Source of the DNA: Arenibacter aquaticus
GTDB taxonomy: Bacteria; Bacteroidota; Bacteroidia; Flavobacteriales; Flavobacteriaceae
Assembly (NCBI RefSeq): GCF_003957295.1
Contig: NZ_RQPJ01000014.1
Location: 194,060 to 258,059 of the forward strand
Direction of reading: 5' to 3'
DNA: 64,000 nt
The translations under genes and the position numbers were made by a program. A model generated the notes under the pieces. It was not told the DNA's origin, searched no databases, and worked only from the letters and a program-made list of their open reading frames with translations. Shown here piece after piece: positions 19,475 to 29,896 of this stretch. Every line of letters begins with the position of its first letter. Within the stretch, counting starts at the first letter, position 1.

Positions 19475-19744
19475 TTACCAGCTAGCCTTCCTAACACCAG
19501 GTATAAGACCATTGTTGGCCATTTCCCTAAATGTAACCCTGGATATACCAAAAGTTCTCATGTACCCCTTTGGTCTACCTGTTAGCTTACAACGGTTGTG
19601 CAAACGTACAGGAGAGGCATTTTTTGGCAATTTTTGTAGCGCCTCATAGTCACCGGCCTCCTTTAAAGCCTTTCTCTTCTCGGCATACTTTGCGACAGTC
19701 TTAGCTCTTTTGACCTCACGGGCCTTCATAGATTCTTTAGCCAT
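19475..19744 (-). CDS. rpsN: 30S ribosomal protein S14, zinc-free type
   Basis: An 89-residue S14 with [14 protein letters not shown] and a C-terminal VRKASW. The length and the lack of paired CxxC motifs mark the long zinc-independent form. Confidence 0.97.
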   Translation of the reverse strand: MAKESMKAREVKRAKTVAKYAEKRKALKEAGDYEALQKLPKNASPVRLHNRCKLTGRPKGYMRTFGISRVTFREMANNGLIPGVRKASW

Positions 19745-19745
19745 A

Positions 19746-20297
19746 CTAATTCTTTTTAAAAGGTAGTCCTAATTCGGTTAATAATGATTTAGCCTCTTTA
19801 TCTGTATCAGCAGAGGTTACAAATGTAATATCCATACCATTGATTCTATTAATTTTATCAATGTTTATTTCAGGAAATATGATCTGCTCCGTAATACCAA
19901 GATTGTAATTGCCCCTACCATCAAAACCAGTAGCCTTAATTCCTTGGAAATCCCTTACCCTAGGTAATGCAGTTGTAACCAATCTATCCAAGAATTCGTA
20001 CATTCTCTCACCACGCAAGGTTACTTTTGCCCCAATTGGCATGCCTTTACGCAATTTAAATGCTGCAACATCCTTTTTAGACATGGTAGCAATTGCCTTT
20101 TGTCCAGTGATAGTAGTCAACTCATCAACCGCATGGTCTATAAGCTTCTTGTCTGCAACTGCAGCCCCTACCCCTCTACTAACGACAATTTTTTCTAATT
20201 TAGGAACCTGCATTACATTTTTGTAACCATACTCCTCTTTAAGAGCTTTTATCACTCTTTCTTTATATTCCTGTTTTAATCTTGGAACGTAAGCCAT
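19746..20297 (-). CDS. rplE: 50S ribosomal protein L5
   Basis: A 183-residue 5S rRNA-binding protein of the central protuberance. [24 protein letters not shown] and the [11 protein letters not shown] segment are typical. It is 1 nt from rpsN and 2 nt from rplX. Confidence 0.97.
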   Translation of the reverse strand: MAYVPRLKQEYKERVIKALKEEYGYKNVMQVPKLEKIVVSRGVGAAVADKKLIDHAVDELTTITGQKAIATMSKKDVAAFKLRKGMPIGAKVTLRGERMYEFLDRLVTTALPRVRDFQGIKATGFDGRGNYNLGITEQIIFPEINIDKINRINGMDITFVTSADTDKEAKSLLTELGLPFKKN

Positions 20298-20299
20298 AA

Positions 20300-20614
20300 C
20301 TAAATTACTTCTTTAGATTTCTTAGAAAACCTTACTTTCTTACCATCTCTTACTTCAAACCCCACTCTAGTGGTCTCCCCTGATTTTGGGTCGATCAATG
20401 ATAGATTGGATATTTGCAAGGGAGCTTCTTTCTTAACAATTCCACCTTGTGGATTGCTCGCGCTGGGCTTTTCGTGTTTGGACACCATATTGGCACCTTC
20501 AACGATTGCCTTGTTCTTTTCACGGTCCACACTAACCACCTTACCTTCTACACCTTTATGGTCTCCGGCTATGATCCTTACGGTATCCCCTGATTTAATT
20601 TTTAATTTTCCCAT
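20300..20614 (-). CDS. rplX: 50S ribosomal protein L24
   Basis: A 104-residue L24 with a KOW motif ([13 protein letters not shown]). The frame is open 14 codons further upstream, into rplN, but those residues do not resemble L24; the ATG at 20614 gives the normal [10 protein letters not shown] start. Confidence 0.96.
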   Translation of the reverse strand: MGKLKIKSGDTVRIIAGDHKGVEGKVVSVDREKNKAIVEGANMVSKHEKPSASNPQGGIVKKEAPLQISNLSLIDPKSGETTRVGFEVRDGKKVRFSKKSKEVI

Positions 20615-20627
20615 TTTGCTATTTTTA

Positions 20628-20996
20628 TTAAAGCACCTCTGGAGCCAATGATACAATTTTCATGAACTGCTTATCACGTAGTTCCCTGGCCACAGGACCA
20701 AAAACACGTGTTCCCCTCATTTCACCAGTTGGGTTCAAAAGCACACAGGCATTATCATCGAAACGAATATAAGAACCATCCGGTCTTCTAACTTCCTTTT
20801 TAGTCCTTACAACAACTGCTGTGGAAACTGCACCTTTTTTAATAGTTCCGTTTGGGGTAGCTTCCTTAACGGCCACTACAATTTTATCCCCTACAGAAGC
20901 ATATCTTCTTTTTGTACCTCCCAACACACGAATGGTCAAAACTTCTTTTGCCCCCGTATTATCCGCTACTTTTAGTCTAGATTCTTGTTGTAACAT
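20628..20996 (-). CDS. rplN: 50S ribosomal protein L14
   Basis: A 122-residue L14, starting [19 protein letters not shown] and containing [19 protein letters not shown]. It forms bridges to the small subunit. Confidence 0.97.
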   Translation of the reverse strand: MLQQESRLKVADNTGAKEVLTIRVLGGTKRRYASVGDKIVVAVKEATPNGTIKKGAVSTAVVVRTKKEVRRPDGSYIRFDDNACVLLNPTGEMRGTRVFGPVARELRDKQFMKIVSLAPEVL

Positions 20997-20998
20997 AA

Positions 20999-21256
20999 TT
21001 ATTTAGCTCTTTCAATGATTTCCACTAATCTCCAACATTTGGTTTTACTCAATGGACGTGTCTCCATTATCTTAACCGTATCGCCAATATTGCAATCGTT
21101 CTTTTCATCGTGCGCAACATATTTCTTAGTTTTCAACACGAATTTACCGTACATAGGGTGCTTAACACGTTTAACTTCTGAAACCACTACCGATTTCTCC
21201 ATTTTGTTGCTAGTTACAACGCCTATTCTCTCTTTTCTTAAATTCCTTTTTTCCAT
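20999..21256 (-). CDS. rpsQ: 30S ribosomal protein S17
   Basis: An 85-residue OB-fold protein of the 30S body: [14 protein letters not shown] near the start and [15 protein letters not shown] at the end are family marks. Confidence 0.97.
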   Translation of the reverse strand: MEKRNLRKERIGVVTSNKMEKSVVVSEVKRVKHPMYGKFVLKTKKYVAHDEKNDCNIGDTVKIMETRPLSKTKCWRLVEIIERAK

Positions 21257-21269
21257 AAAGCAGAACCAA

Positions 21270-21461
21270 TTATTGTAATTCCCTTTTAGTTAACTCAGTT
21301 GCCAATCTCGCCACAGTTCTTCTTACTTTTCTTATAAGTAAAGGGTTTTCCAATGGTGTCACAGAATGGGCCAATTTTAGGTCGGAATACTGTTTTTTAA
21401 ATTCAGCACTCTTCTCTTTTAACCCTTCAACTGATAATTCTTTTATTTCTGATTGTTTCAT
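21270..21461 (-). CDS. rpmC: 50S ribosomal protein L29
   Basis: A 63-residue helical protein near the peptide exit tunnel. The start MKQSEIKEL at 21461 is preferred to an ATG four codons upstream because it matches the usual L29 N-terminus. Confidence 0.96.
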   Translation of the reverse strand: MKQSEIKELSVEGLKEKSAEFKKQYSDLKLAHSVTPLENPLLIRKVRRTVARLATELTKRELQ

Positions 21462-21478
21462 GATTCCTTGCAATTATA

Positions 21479-21898
21479 TTAAGCAGAATAGTCCCTAGCA
21501 ATAATAAATTTTGTTCTTACTGGTAGTTTCTGTGCCGCAAGACGCAAAGCCTCTTTTGCAATATCAAGAGACACACCGGCAACCTCGAACATAACCCTTC
21601 CTGGCTTCACCACAGCAACAAAATACTCTGGAGCACCTTTACCTTTACCCATACGTACCTCCAATGGCTTCTTGGTAATTGGCTTGTCCGGGAATATTTT
21701 GATCCATAATTGGCCTTCTCTTTTCATGTATCTAGTTGCCGCAATACGAGCAGCTTCAATCTGGCGCGATGTTATAAAACAGGCATCCATTGACTTGATA
21801 CCGAACATACCGTTAGAAAGCTGATGCCCCCTTCCGGAGAGTCCTTTCATACGACCTTTCTGCTGCTTACGGAACTTAGTTCTTTTTGGCTGTAACAT
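21479..21898 (-). CDS. rplP: 50S ribosomal protein L16
   Basis: A 139-residue L16, starting [16 protein letters not shown], with [18 protein letters not shown]. It lies by the A site and helps position tRNA. Confidence 0.97.
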   Translation of the reverse strand: MLQPKRTKFRKQQKGRMKGLSGRGHQLSNGMFGIKSMDACFITSRQIEAARIAATRYMKREGQLWIKIFPDKPITKKPLEVRMGKGKGAPEYFVAVVKPGRVMFEVAGVSLDIAKEALRLAAQKLPVRTKFIIARDYSA

Positions 21899-21918
21899 TT
21901 CTTTACTTCTTTAAAAAA

Positions 21919-22641
21919 TTACTTTCTACGACGTTGTTTCTTCGGTCCATCTTGCTTACCTCCTTTACCGGAAGACTGGTTTTTAGCCATACCTACCAAT
22001 GGAGAAAGCTCTCTTTTCCCGTAAACCTCACCTTTCATGATCCACACCTTAATACCCAATCTACCATAAGTAGTATGCGCTTCGTGCAAAGCATAATCAA
22101 TATCAGCTCTAAAGGTAGATAATGGTATACGCCCGTCTTTATAAGATTCGGACCTTGCCATTTCAGCCCCGTTCAAACGCCCAGAGATCTGTATCTTAAT
22201 ACCTTCGGCATTCATTCTCATCGCCGCTGCGATCGCCATTTTTATAGCCCTTCTAAAAGAAATTCTACTTTCAATCTGACGCGCAACACTGGCAGCTACA
22301 AGATTAGCATCCAATTCCGGTCTCTTGATCTCAAAAATATTGATCTGAACCTCCTTTTCCGTAATCTTCTTAAGCTCCTCTTTTAATTTATCTACCTCTT
22401 GTCCACCTTTTCCGATAATAATACCAGGCCTTGCAGTGGTTATGGTAACGGTAATCAACTTAAGAGTACGCTCTATAATAATTCTAGACACACTTGCCTT
22501 GGCCAAACGTGCATGAACATATTTTCTGATCTTATCGTCTTCGGCAAGTTTATCACCATAATCGTTTCCACCGTACCAGTTAGATTCCCATCCTCTGATA
22601 ATTCCTAGACGATTTCCGATTGGATTTGTTTTCTGTCCCAT
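21919..22641 (-). CDS. rpsC: 30S ribosomal protein S3
   Basis: A 240-residue S3 with an N-terminal type II KH domain (GxxG loop in [10 protein letters not shown]) and the C-terminal [12 protein letters not shown] domain, plus a short basic tail. It lines the mRNA entry site. Confidence 0.97.
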   Translation of the reverse strand: MGQKTNPIGNRLGIIRGWESNWYGGNDYGDKLAEDDKIRKYVHARLAKASVSRIIIERTLKLITVTITTARPGIIIGKGGQEVDKLKEELKKITEKEVQINIFEIKRPELDANLVAASVARQIESRISFRRAIKMAIAAAMRMNAEGIKIQISGRLNGAEMARSESYKDGRIPLSTFRADIDYALHEAHTTYGRLGIKVWIMKGEVYGKRELSPLVGMAKNQSSGKGGKQDGPKKQRRRK

Positions 22642-22651
22642 ACTAAATGTT

Positions 22652-23059
22652 CTAGCTTTGTGTGTTATTGTTAGATCCCAAAACCAAGGTAACGTGGTTG
22701 GAACGTTTTCTTATTCTATGTGCTCTTCCCTGTGGTGCCGGACGCAATCTTTTCAACATACTTCCGCTATCCACTCTAATCTCTTTTACAAAAAGTTCAG
22801 CCTCTTCAACACTGGCATCCTCATTCTTAGCTTGCCAGTTTGCTATTGCGGACAATAACAACTTTTCCAATCTACGAGAAGACTCCTTTTGGTTGAATTT
22901 TAAAATAGCAAGGGCTTTTTCTACCTGTACACCTCTTACCAAATCCGCAACTAAACGCATTTTTCTAGGAGAAGTAGGGCAATTATTCAATTTAGCAAAT
23001 GCTATTTGCTGTTTTTCAGCCTTAATTCTTTCGGCCATTTGTTTTTTTCGAACTCCCAT
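22652..23059 (-). CDS. rplV: 50S ribosomal protein L22
   Basis: A 135-residue L22. After roughly 20 extra N-terminal residues the standard [14 protein letters not shown] helix begins, and the tunnel hairpin with [17 protein letters not shown] follows. Confidence 0.97.
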   Translation of the reverse strand: MGVRKKQMAERIKAEKQQIAFAKLNNCPTSPRKMRLVADLVRGVQVEKALAILKFNQKESSRRLEKLLLSAIANWQAKNEDASVEEAELFVKEIRVDSGSMLKRLRPAPQGRAHRIRKRSNHVTLVLGSNNNTQS

Positions 23060-23065
23060 AGCTTA

Positions 23066-23344
23066 CTACTTTTTACCTTTATTTTTTGCTCCTGCATGAC
23101 CCCTAAAAGATCGCGTTGGAGAAAATTCACCTAATTTGTGCCCTACCATGTTTTCTGTTATAAAAACAGGAACAAATTGCTTTCCGTTGTGAACCGCTAT
23201 TGTCTGACCTACAAAATCAGGAGTAATCATAGAAGCTCTAGACCATGTCTTAATGACTGCCTTTTTACCAGATTCAACATTTTGCTGGACTTTTTTATCC
23301 AGACTATAGTGAACGTAAGGTCCTTTCTTTAATGAACGTGCCAT
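23066..23344 (-). CDS. rpsS: 30S ribosomal protein S19
   Basis: A 92-residue S19 of the 30S head, with [12 protein letters not shown] at the start and [15 protein letters not shown] near the end. Confidence 0.97.
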   Translation of the reverse strand: MARSLKKGPYVHYSLDKKVQQNVESGKKAVIKTWSRASMITPDFVGQTIAVHNGKQFVPVFITENMVGHKLGEFSPTRSFRGHAGAKNKGKK

Positions 23345-23357
23345 TTCTTTCTACTTT

Positions 23358-24182
23358 TTATTTCTTTCTACGTTCTAAAATATACTTGTTGGTACTCTTG
23401 GTCTTGGAACGGGTCCTGAATCCTTTAGCAGGAATTCCGTTTCTAGATCTAGGATGACCTCCAGAAGCTCTTCCTTCACCACCACCCATTGGATGATCTA
23501 CAGGGTTCATAGCTACCGGCCTTGTTCTTGGCCTTCTTCCTAACCATCTGCTTCTACCAGCCTTACCTGATACCAATAACTGATGATCGGAATTGGATAC
23601 CGCACCTATAGTCGCCATACAATCCGCCAAAACCAATCTAGTTTCACCTGAAGGCAATTTAATGGTCACGAATTTACCCTCCTTAGCCATTAACTGAGCA
23701 AAGGTACCGGCACTTCTCGCCATTACAGCTCCCTGTCCTGGACGCAATTCGATACCAGAAATAATAGTTCCCAATGGTATCTCCTTTAAAGGAAGAGCAT
23801 TCCCGATCTCAGGAGCAACATTGGCACCTGAAGACACTTCCTGCCCTACCTGCAATCCATTTGGAGCAATAATATATCTCTTTTCACCATCAGCATACAC
23901 CAATAGCGCTATAAAAGCTGTTCTGTTAGGATCGTACTGAATAGAATCTACGGTAGCCACAACATCTTGCTTATCCCTCTTAAAATCTATCACACGATAC
24001 CTTCTCTTATGACCTCCACCTTTCTGGCGAATGGTCATCTTTCCTTGACTGTTTCTACCTCCGGACTTTTTTAACGGAGCAAGCAAGCTCTTCTCCGGCT
24101 TATCAGTAGTAATGGCGTCAAATCCATTTACTACTCTAAAACGCTGTCCTGGAGTGATTGGTTTTAATTTTCTAACTGACAT
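23358..24182 (-). CDS. rplB: 50S ribosomal protein L2
   Basis: A 274-residue L2, among the most conserved 50S proteins. The C-terminal [17 protein letters not shown] holds the histidine close to the peptidyl-transferase centre. Confidence 0.98.
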   Translation of the reverse strand: MSVRKLKPITPGQRFRVVNGFDAITTDKPEKSLLAPLKKSGGRNSQGKMTIRQKGGGHKRRYRVIDFKRDKQDVVATVDSIQYDPNRTAFIALLVYADGEKRYIIAPNGLQVGQEVSSGANVAPEIGNALPLKEIPLGTIISGIELRPGQGAVMARSAGTFAQLMAKEGKFVTIKLPSGETRLVLADCMATIGAVSNSDHQLLVSGKAGRSRWLGRRPRTRPVAMNPVDHPMGGGEGRASGGHPRSRNGIPAKGFRTRSKTKSTNKYILERRKK

Positions 24183-24191
24183 TTTTTGTCT

Positions 24192-24482
24192 TTATAGATT
24201 ACTGTAAAAATCAATAATATCCCCTTCTGCAACATCAACAATTGCCTTTTTAAAAGCGCTTGTCTTACCATGCTGCACACCGGTCTTAGTGTAACGCGAT
24301 TTGCGGGAAGGACCGTAATTCATTGTACGTACCTTATCCACAGAAACACCATAAGCTGCTTCTACCGCTTCCTTTATCTGAATCTTGTTCGCTTTAGGAT
24401 TAACAAGAAAACCATAACGATTGTGCAACTCGCTATCAGCAGTCATCTTTTCCGTAATAATTGGCTTTATCAACACACTCAT
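24192..24482 (-). CDS. rplW: 50S ribosomal protein L23
   Basis: A 96-residue L23 (starts MSVLIKPIITEKM) that forms the docking site for trigger factor and SRP at the tunnel exit. Confidence 0.97.
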   Translation of the reverse strand: MSVLIKPIITEKMTADSELHNRYGFLVNPKANKIQIKEAVEAAYGVSVDKVRTMNYGPSRKSRYTKTGVQHGKTSAFKKAIVDVAEGDIIDFYSNL

Positions 24483-24489
24483 GGTTCGC

Positions 24490-25119
24490 TTATTTAATTA
24501 AGTTCGACTCGATTCCTTCTAAAGAACCCTCCAACAACACAAGGTTGTTAGCATTTAAAATTTTGTAAGTGCTTAGTTCTGAGTTAGTTACAACTTCAGA
24601 GCGCTGTAAATTGCGTGAGGACAAATATACGTTATTATTTGAATCACCCAACACAATTAGGGATTTTTTATTCTCCAAGCCCAAAGACTTCAAAATTTGC
24701 TTAAATTCTTTTGTTTTTGGAGCCTCAAAGTTAAAATCCTCAACCACTACAATTGCATTCTCTTTGGACTTCAATGTCAAGGCCGACCTTCTGGCCAAAC
24801 GCTTCACATTTTTGTTCAATTTTTGCTTATAATCTCTTGGCCTTGGTCCAAAAATACGTCCACCACCTCTAAAGATCGGTGATTTAATACTACCAGCACG
24901 GGCGGTACCTGTACCTTTTTGTTTTTTTATCTTTCTGGTACTACCAGCTATCTCCGCACGCTCCTTGGATTTGTGCGTACCTTGTCTTTGGTGCGCCAAA
25001 TACTGTTTAACATCCAAGTATACAGCGTGATTATTTGGCTCTATTGCGAATACATCGTCGGAAAGTTCAACTTTCCTACCTGTTTCTTTTCCCTTAATAT
25101 CTAAAACTGCTACCTTCAT
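24490..25119 (-). CDS. rplD: 50S ribosomal protein L4
   Basis: A 209-residue L4 with the tunnel loop [16 protein letters not shown] ... [15 protein letters not shown]. Its start overlaps the rplC stop by one base (TAATG arrangement), so the two are coupled. In E. coli L4 regulates the S10 operon. Confidence 0.97.
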   Translation of the reverse strand: MKVAVLDIKGKETGRKVELSDDVFAIEPNNHAVYLDVKQYLAHQRQGTHKSKERAEIAGSTRKIKKQKGTGTARAGSIKSPIFRGGGRIFGPRPRDYKQKLNKNVKRLARRSALTLKSKENAIVVVEDFNFEAPKTKEFKQILKSLGLENKKSLIVLGDSNNNVYLSSRNLQRSEVVTNSELSTYKILNANNLVLLEGSLEGIESNLIK

Positions 25120-25739
25120 TACTTCTCAATAGTTACGTAAGCGTTCTTATGACCAGGAACACAACCTTTTACTACTAAAAGGTTCTTTTCTGGAACAATT
25201 TTTAATACCCTCAAGTTCTGAACGGTAACCTTATCGGTTCCCATCCTACCGGCCATCCTCATGCCCTTAAATACCCTTGCAGGATATGAGGCCGCACCGA
25301 TGGAACCCGGAGCTCTTAACCTATTGTGCTGACCGTGGGTCGACTGCCCTACACCGCCGAAGCCATGTCTTTTAACCACCCCTTGAAAACCTTTACCTTT
25401 TGAGGTACCGATTACATCAACAAATTCTCCTTCTACAAAAAGATCTACTCCTAAAGTATCTCCCAATTTGTAAGCACCTTCTTCAAAATACCTGAATTCC
25501 ATGACTTTTTTCTTGGGAGAAGCACCCGCTTTTTTAAAGTGACCTGTAGCCGCTTTATTAGCACGTTTTTCTGCCTTGTCATCGAAACCAAGCTGAAGGG
25601 CATTGTACCCGTCCACCTCTTCGGTTCTGACTTGGGTAACTACGCATGGTCCAGCTTCGATAACTGTACATGGAATGTTCTTTCCATTTTCATCGAAAAT
25701 GCTGGTCATACCGATTTTTCTACCTATTAACCCAGACAT
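25119..25739 (-). CDS. rplC: 50S ribosomal protein L3
   Basis: A 206-residue L3, with [12 protein letters not shown] and the GMRMAGRMG segment close to the peptidyl-transferase centre. It is preceded by an unusually long 195-nt gap from rpsJ that contains a hairpin with a T-run. Confidence 0.97.
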   Translation of the reverse strand: MSGLIGRKIGMTSIFDENGKNIPCTVIEAGPCVVTQVRTEEVDGYNALQLGFDDKAEKRANKAATGHFKKAGASPKKKVMEFRYFEEGAYKLGDTLGVDLFVEGEFVDVIGTSKGKGFQGVVKRHGFGGVGQSTHGQHNRLRAPGSIGAASYPARVFKGMRMAGRMGTDKVTVQNLRVLKIVPEKNLLVVKGCVPGHKNAYVTIEK

Positions 25740-25779
25740 ATTTATAATTAATTAATTGATTACTATTTAACTTTCTGAC

Positions 25780-25812
25780 AAAAAAACAGGGTCAAAAAAC
25801 AATTCAACCCTG
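25780..25812 (-). terminator. Terminator-like hairpin between rpsJ and rplC
   Basis: On the minus strand CAGGGT (25812-25807) pairs with ACCCTG (25792-25787) around a 14-nt loop and is followed at once by seven Ts. It lies inside the superoperon, about 40 nt before rplC, so it could be a leaky terminator or an attenuator. Confidence 0.55.
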
Positions 25813-25850
25813 AATATATTTTTTTCCGTTTTTCCTTCGCGAAACGCTCC

Positions 25851-25879
25851 GGACATGTCCCTTCCCGAACTATCGGGAA
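25851..25879. repeat. Two adjacent palindromes between rpsJ and rplC
   Basis: The 10-bp palindrome GGACATGTCC (25851-25860) is followed by a hairpin TTCCCGA-acta-TCGGGAA (25862-25879). The second resembles a short dyad, CCCGATAGTTATCG, that appears again at 61432-61445 inside the SAM riboswitch. It may be a dispersed palindromic element. Confidence 0.5.
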
Positions 25880-25934
25880 ATTTTATCTTTCACCCATCAA
25901 TGTAGATAGGATTCCCACCATAATAGGAATATAA

Positions 25935-26240
25935 CTACACCTTGATCTCCACCTCAACACCAGAAGGAAGCTCAAGCTTCATAAGGGCATCGATGGTTTT
26001 TGATGAAGAGCTATAAATATCCAATAGTCTTTTGTAAGAACTTAATTGGAACTGCTCCCTGGATTTTTTATTTACGTGAGGCGAACGCAACACGGTAAAT
26101 ATCTTTTTATGTGTTGGCAAAGGAATAGGCCCAGTTACAACCGCACCAGTAGTCTTTACCGTTTTAACGATCTTCTCAGCAGATTTATCTACCAAGTTAT
26201 GGTCGTATGACTTTAATTTAATTCTAATTTTCTGACTCAT
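25935..26240 (-). CDS. rpsJ: 30S ribosomal protein S10
   Basis: A 101-residue S10 of the 30S head ([12 protein letters not shown] signature), also the NusG/NusE partner in transcription antitermination. It sits 11 nt after fusA; tufA, present here in many phyla, is missing. Confidence 0.97.
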   Translation of the reverse strand: MSQKIRIKLKSYDHNLVDKSAEKIVKTVKTTGAVVTGPIPLPTHKKIFTVLRSPHVNKKSREQFQLSSYKRLLDIYSSSSKTIDALMKLELPSGVEVEIKV

Positions 26241-26251
26241 CTTAGTACGAT

Positions 26252-28384
26252 TTAAGCTGTTAATCCTTTTGCTTTCTTAATCACCTCTTCCGAAATATTG
26301 GACGGTGTTTCAGCATAATGTGAAAATTCCATTGTAGAAGTAGCCCTACCAGAAGACAATGTCCTCAGAGAAGTAACATAACCAAACATTTCCGCAAGAG
26401 GCACTTCACCTTTTATCACCTTGGATCCTGCCCTATCGTCCATATTGGTAACCACACCTCTTCTTCGGTTTAAATCACCTACAATGTCACCCATGTTTTC
26501 TTCAGGAGTCAACACTTCCAACTTCATTATCGGTTCCATTACTACAGCTCCCGCAGCCTTACCTGCAGCCTTATAACCAAGTTTGGCAGCCAATTCAAAG
26601 GAAAGTGCGTCAGAATCCACAGGGTGGAAAGAACCATCCTTAAGAACAACCTTCATCCTATCCATTTCATAACCGGCCAAAGGACCGTTCTTCATAGCAG
26701 CCTGGAAACCTTTTTCAACAGGTCCTATAAATTCCTTAGGAATACGACCACCTTTGATCTCATCAATAAACTGTAACCCAGCTCCTTCAAAATCATCATC
26801 AGCAGGTCCCATTTCAAATACGATATCACCAAATTTACCACGACCACCAGATTGTTTCTTATAAACCTCTCTATGTGCAGCAGTTTTGGTCAACGCTTCC
26901 TTGTATTCTACCTGAGGCTCACCTTGACTTACTTCAACCTTAAACTCACGTTTTAAACGGTCTACAATAATATCCAAGTGAAGCTCACCCATACCAGAAA
27001 TAATGGTTTGACCTGAAGCCTCATCCGTTCTCACAGTAAAGGTTGGATCCTCCTCAGCCAATTTACCCAAAGCCATTCCTAACTTATCTACATCAGCTTT
27101 GGTTTTAGGCTCAACAGCTATACCAATTACTGGATCTGGAAAATCCATACTCTCCAAGACAATAGGATTCTTTTCATCAGACATGGTATCACCGGTCTTG
27201 ATATCCTTAAACCCTACAGCAGCCCCTATATCACCAGCCTCAATATAATCAATAGCATTCTGCTTATTGGAGTGCATTTGATAAATACGGGAAATACGTT
27301 CTTTCTTACCCGATCTATTGTTCAAAATATATGAACCAGCATCCAAACGACCAGAATAAGCTCTAAAGAATGCCAATCGCCCTACAAAAGGATCGGTAGC
27401 AATCTTAAATGCCAAAGCAGCAAATGGTTCTTTAGGATCCGGCTTACGTGTAACAGCCTCTCCGGTATTTGGATCAGTTCCTACAATATCATCCTTATCT
27501 ATAGGGGACGGCAAGTACCTACATACCGCATCCAATAAAAACTGAACACCTTTATTCTTAAAGGACGAACCACAAACCATTGGTATAATAGCCCTATCCA
27601 TTACAGCAGCCCTTAAAGCAGCATGCACTTCCTCTTCCGATATAGAATCTTCATCCTCGAAGAATTTCTCCATCAATGCCTCATCATATTCTGCAACAGC
27701 CTCTATCAAAGCAGCTCTATACTCCTTCACCTCGGCCTTCATCTCTTCAGGGATATCAACAACATCAAATGTTGCCCCAAAGTTTTCATCATGCCAAACT
27801 ATAGCCCTATTCTTGGCCAAGTCAACAATACCTCTAAAATCAGCCTCATCACCTATTGGCAAAACAATTGGCACCGCATTGGATCCCAACATTGTTTTTA
27901 CCTGGTTACAAACCTTTAAGAAGTTAGACCCTTGACGGTCCATTTTGTTAACAAAACCTATACGAGGCACTTTATAATTATCGGCCAATCTCCAGTTAGT
28001 TTCGGACTGAGGCTCAACACCATCCACCGCACTAAACAAGAATACCAAGCCATCCAACACACGTAAAGATCTATTTACCTCAACGGTAAAATCAACGTGG
28101 CCGGGAGTATCAATAATATTAAAATGATAATCTTTCGCATCTTTGGTAGGCTGACCATTTTCCTTTGGAAACTGCCAAGTACAGGTTGTTGCAGCAGAAG
28201 TAATGGTAATACCCCTTTCCTGCTCTTGCTCCATCCAGTCCATAGTAGCAGCACCATCATGCACCTCCCCTATCTTGTGACTAACACCTGTATAGAACAA
28301 TATACGCTCTGTAGTTGTTGTTTTTCCAGCATCAATATGCGCCGCAATACCTATATTTCTAGTATATTTTAAATCTCTTCCCAT
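26252..28384 (-). CDS. fusA: Elongation factor G
   Basis: A 710-residue translocase GTPase. The G1 loop [13 protein letters not shown]3 DTPGHVDF and G4 NKMDRQG are near the N-terminus; domains II-V follow with a normal length. It moves tRNA and mRNA through the ribosome after peptide-bond formation. Located between rpsG and rpsJ. Confidence 0.98.
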   Translation of the reverse strand: MGRDLKYTRNIGIAAHIDAGKTTTTERILFYTGVSHKIGEVHDGAATMDWMEQEQERGITITSAATTCTWQFPKENGQPTKDAKDYHFNIIDTPGHVDFTVEVNRSLRVLDGLVFLFSAVDGVEPQSETNWRLADNYKVPRIGFVNKMDRQGSNFLKVCNQVKTMLGSNAVPIVLPIGDEADFRGIVDLAKNRAIVWHDENFGATFDVVDIPEEMKAEVKEYRAALIEAVAEYDEALMEKFFEDEDSISEEEVHAALRAAVMDRAIIPMVCGSSFKNKGVQFLLDAVCRYLPSPIDKDDIVGTDPNTGEAVTRKPDPKEPFAALAFKIATDPFVGRLAFFRAYSGRLDAGSYILNNRSGKKERISRIYQMHSNKQNAIDYIEAGDIGAAVGFKDIKTGDTMSDEKNPIVLESMDFPDPVIGIAVEPKTKADVDKLGMALGKLAEEDPTFTVRTDEASGQTIISGMGELHLDIIVDRLKREFKVEVSQGEPQVEYKEALTKTAAHREVYKKQSGGRGKFGDIVFEMGPADDDFEGAGLQFIDEIKGGRIPKEFIGPVEKGFQAAMKNGPLAGYEMDRMKVVLKDGSFHPVDSDALSFELAAKLGYKAAGKAAGAVVMEPIMKLEVLTPEENMGDIVGDLNRRRGVVTNMDDRAGSKVIKGEVPLAEMFGYVTSLRTLSSGRATSTMEFSHYAETPSNISEEVIKKAKGLTA

Positions 28385-28390
28385 TACTAA

Positions 28391-28867
28391 TTAGAATCTA
28401 AAATGTGAGAATGCCTTATTTGCTTCAGCCATCTTGTGCGTATCCACTCTTTTCTTAACCGCAGCACCTTCTTCTTTGGATGCAGCCAAAATTTCACCGG
28501 CCAATTTTTGAGACATAGCCTTTTCGTTTCTCTTACGAGCATAACTAATAAGCCACTTCATAGCGGTTGAAATTTTACGGTCTGGCCTAATCTGCATAGG
28601 AATCTGAAAGGTAGCCCCTCCAACCCTTCTACTTCTTACCTCAACATGAGGCATTACATTGGACAATGCATCTTTCCACAACTCCAATGCCGACTTCTCT
28701 TCGTCTGTCTTTTTTTCTTCCACGATGTCAATTGCATCATAGAACACCTTAAAGGCAACCGACTTCTTCCCGTCCCACATCATCATGTTAACAAAACGGG
28801 TCACCAATTGGTCATTAAACCTTGGATCCGGTAAAAGTGGTCTCTTTTTTGCCTGCTTTTTTCTCAT
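28391..28867 (-). CDS. rpsG: 30S ribosomal protein S7
   Basis: A 158-residue S7 that starts head assembly on 16S r[19 protein letters not shown] is the family signature. Confidence 0.97.
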   Translation of the reverse strand: MRKKQAKKRPLLPDPRFNDQLVTRFVNMMMWDGKKSVAFKVFYDAIDIVEEKKTDEEKSALELWKDALSNVMPHVEVRSRRVGGATFQIPMQIRPDRKISTAMKWLISYARKRNEKAMSQKLAGEILAASKEEGAAVKKRVDTHKMAEANKAFSHFRF

Positions 28868-28944
28868 TTCTTCTTTTTGAGTTAACGGTTAACAGCTAAC
28901 TGATACGAACGCTAGCGCCCCACAATTAACTTTTAACTAATTTT

Positions 28945-29319
28945 TTACTTCTTAGGGCGTTTTGCTCCGTACTTAGATCTACGTTGAGTCCTTCCAGCAA
29001 CACCTGCTGTATCCAAAGCACCTCTAACGATATGATACCTAACACCTGGCAAATCCTTTACCCTTCCGCCTCTTACTAATACTATCGAGTGCTCTTGCAA
29101 ATTGTGACCCTCACCTGGTATATACGCGTTAACTTCCTTTCCATTGGTCAACCTAACCCTTGCAACTTTACGCATTGCTGAGTTCGGTTTCTTAGGAGTG
29201 GTAGTATAAACACGTGTACATACACCTCTTCTTTGAGGACACGAATCCAAAGCAGCCGATTTACTCTTCTTAGTAATCGTGACTCTTCCTTTTCGTACTA
29301 ATTGTGAAATTGTTGGCAT
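28945..29319 (-). CDS. rpsL: 30S ribosomal protein S12
   Basis: A 124-residue S12 of the decoding centre. [16 protein letters not shown] and [13 protein letters not shown] carry the lysines whose change gives streptomycin resistance in other bacteria; both are in the wild-type state here. First gene of the superoperon, about 47 nt from its promoter. Confidence 0.98.
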   Translation of the reverse strand: MPTISQLVRKGRVTITKKSKSAALDSCPQRRGVCTRVYTTTPKKPNSAMRKVARVRLTNGKEVNAYIPGEGHNLQEHSIVLVRGGRVKDLPGVRYHIVRGALDTAGVAGRTQRRSKYGAKRPKK

Positions 29320-29365
29320 ACTATATTTTGTATAATAAAACTTAACCCCCTCTTTTAAGGGCTGG

Positions 29366-29396
29366 CAAATGTAGTAATTATTCGCAATAATTCAAA
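29366..29396 (-). promoter_or_regulatory. Promoter of the rpsL-rplQ superoperon
   Basis: On the minus strand TTTG (29396-29393) is followed after exactly 19 nt by TACATTTG (29373-29366), a full match to the Bacteroidota promoter TTTG-N19-TAnnTTTG. The spacer contains a perfect dyad (AATTATT-cgc-AATAATT). Transcription would start near 29359. Confidence 0.75.
29376..29392. promoter_or_regulatory. Dyad inside the superoperon promoter spacer
   Basis: AATTATT (29376-29382), CGC, AATAATT (29386-29392): a perfect 7-bp inverted repeat filling 17 of the 19 spacer bases. A regulator bound here would cover the promoter. It could also be chance in AT-rich DNA. Confidence 0.35.
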
Positions 29397-29839
29397 CCCT
29401 AAACAACTTATTTTCAATATTTTTTTAATGCAACAGATTCACAAGCTTATAATTAGGTTATTCAACAAACCACACCATATATAAATACAACTCAAAATTA
29501 CACCACAACAAAACCTCCCGATACCTTTATAAGGATTTAAACAGAACTCAAACAACACCACAACACAATCCTACATTTTATTGCGATTTTCACAAACAAA
29601 ACCTGAATTCCAAGATAAAATCGCACACAAATACACAAAAACACCATAAATTTTACCATTATTATGATATTGTCATTTTTTTAACTTTTATGATGCAAAA
29701 AAATCCTACAAGCAGTTTTATAATTGTTGCAAATGTAAATTATAACCCCCTTTATGTGTAAAAAAAACTAAACAACCGCTCTAAAGATCTATATTTAACA
29801 GGATTTTATTATGCAAGCATAAGAATTGTGGCTAAAAAG

Positions 29840-29870
29840 TTGCTTTATTAACATGAATTTAGGATTTTTG
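29840..29870 (+). promoter_or_regulatory. Probable promoter of the susCD operon
   Basis: TTG (29840-29842), 20 nt, then GATTTTTG (29863-29870), a seven-of-eight match to TAnnTTTG. The leader would be about 20 nt. Confidence 0.45.
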
Positions 29871-29896
29871 CAACTGCTAATTCAAATAAAATTAAA

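Larger units (their letters stand above)
29320..29896. other. 577-nt divergent intergenic region
   Basis: It separates rpsL (-) from susC (+) and contains both promoters. From about 29450 to 29640 the plus strand is very poor in G and rich in A and C, unlike the flanks. A second TACATTTG on the minus strand (29737-29730) has no -33 partner. No gene was found. Confidence 0.6.

Noticed and set aside
20615-20656. Upstream extension of rplX
   Set aside because: The 14 extra residues lie inside rplN and do not resemble L24; the same reasoning trimmed rpmC, rarA, the secreted protein at 38880, the DUF1080 gene and the PagL-like gene.
29730-29737. A second perfect TACATTTG on the minus strand upstream of rpsL
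   Set aside because: No -33 box at the right distance and over 400 nt from rpsL; the promoter at 29366-29396 is complete.
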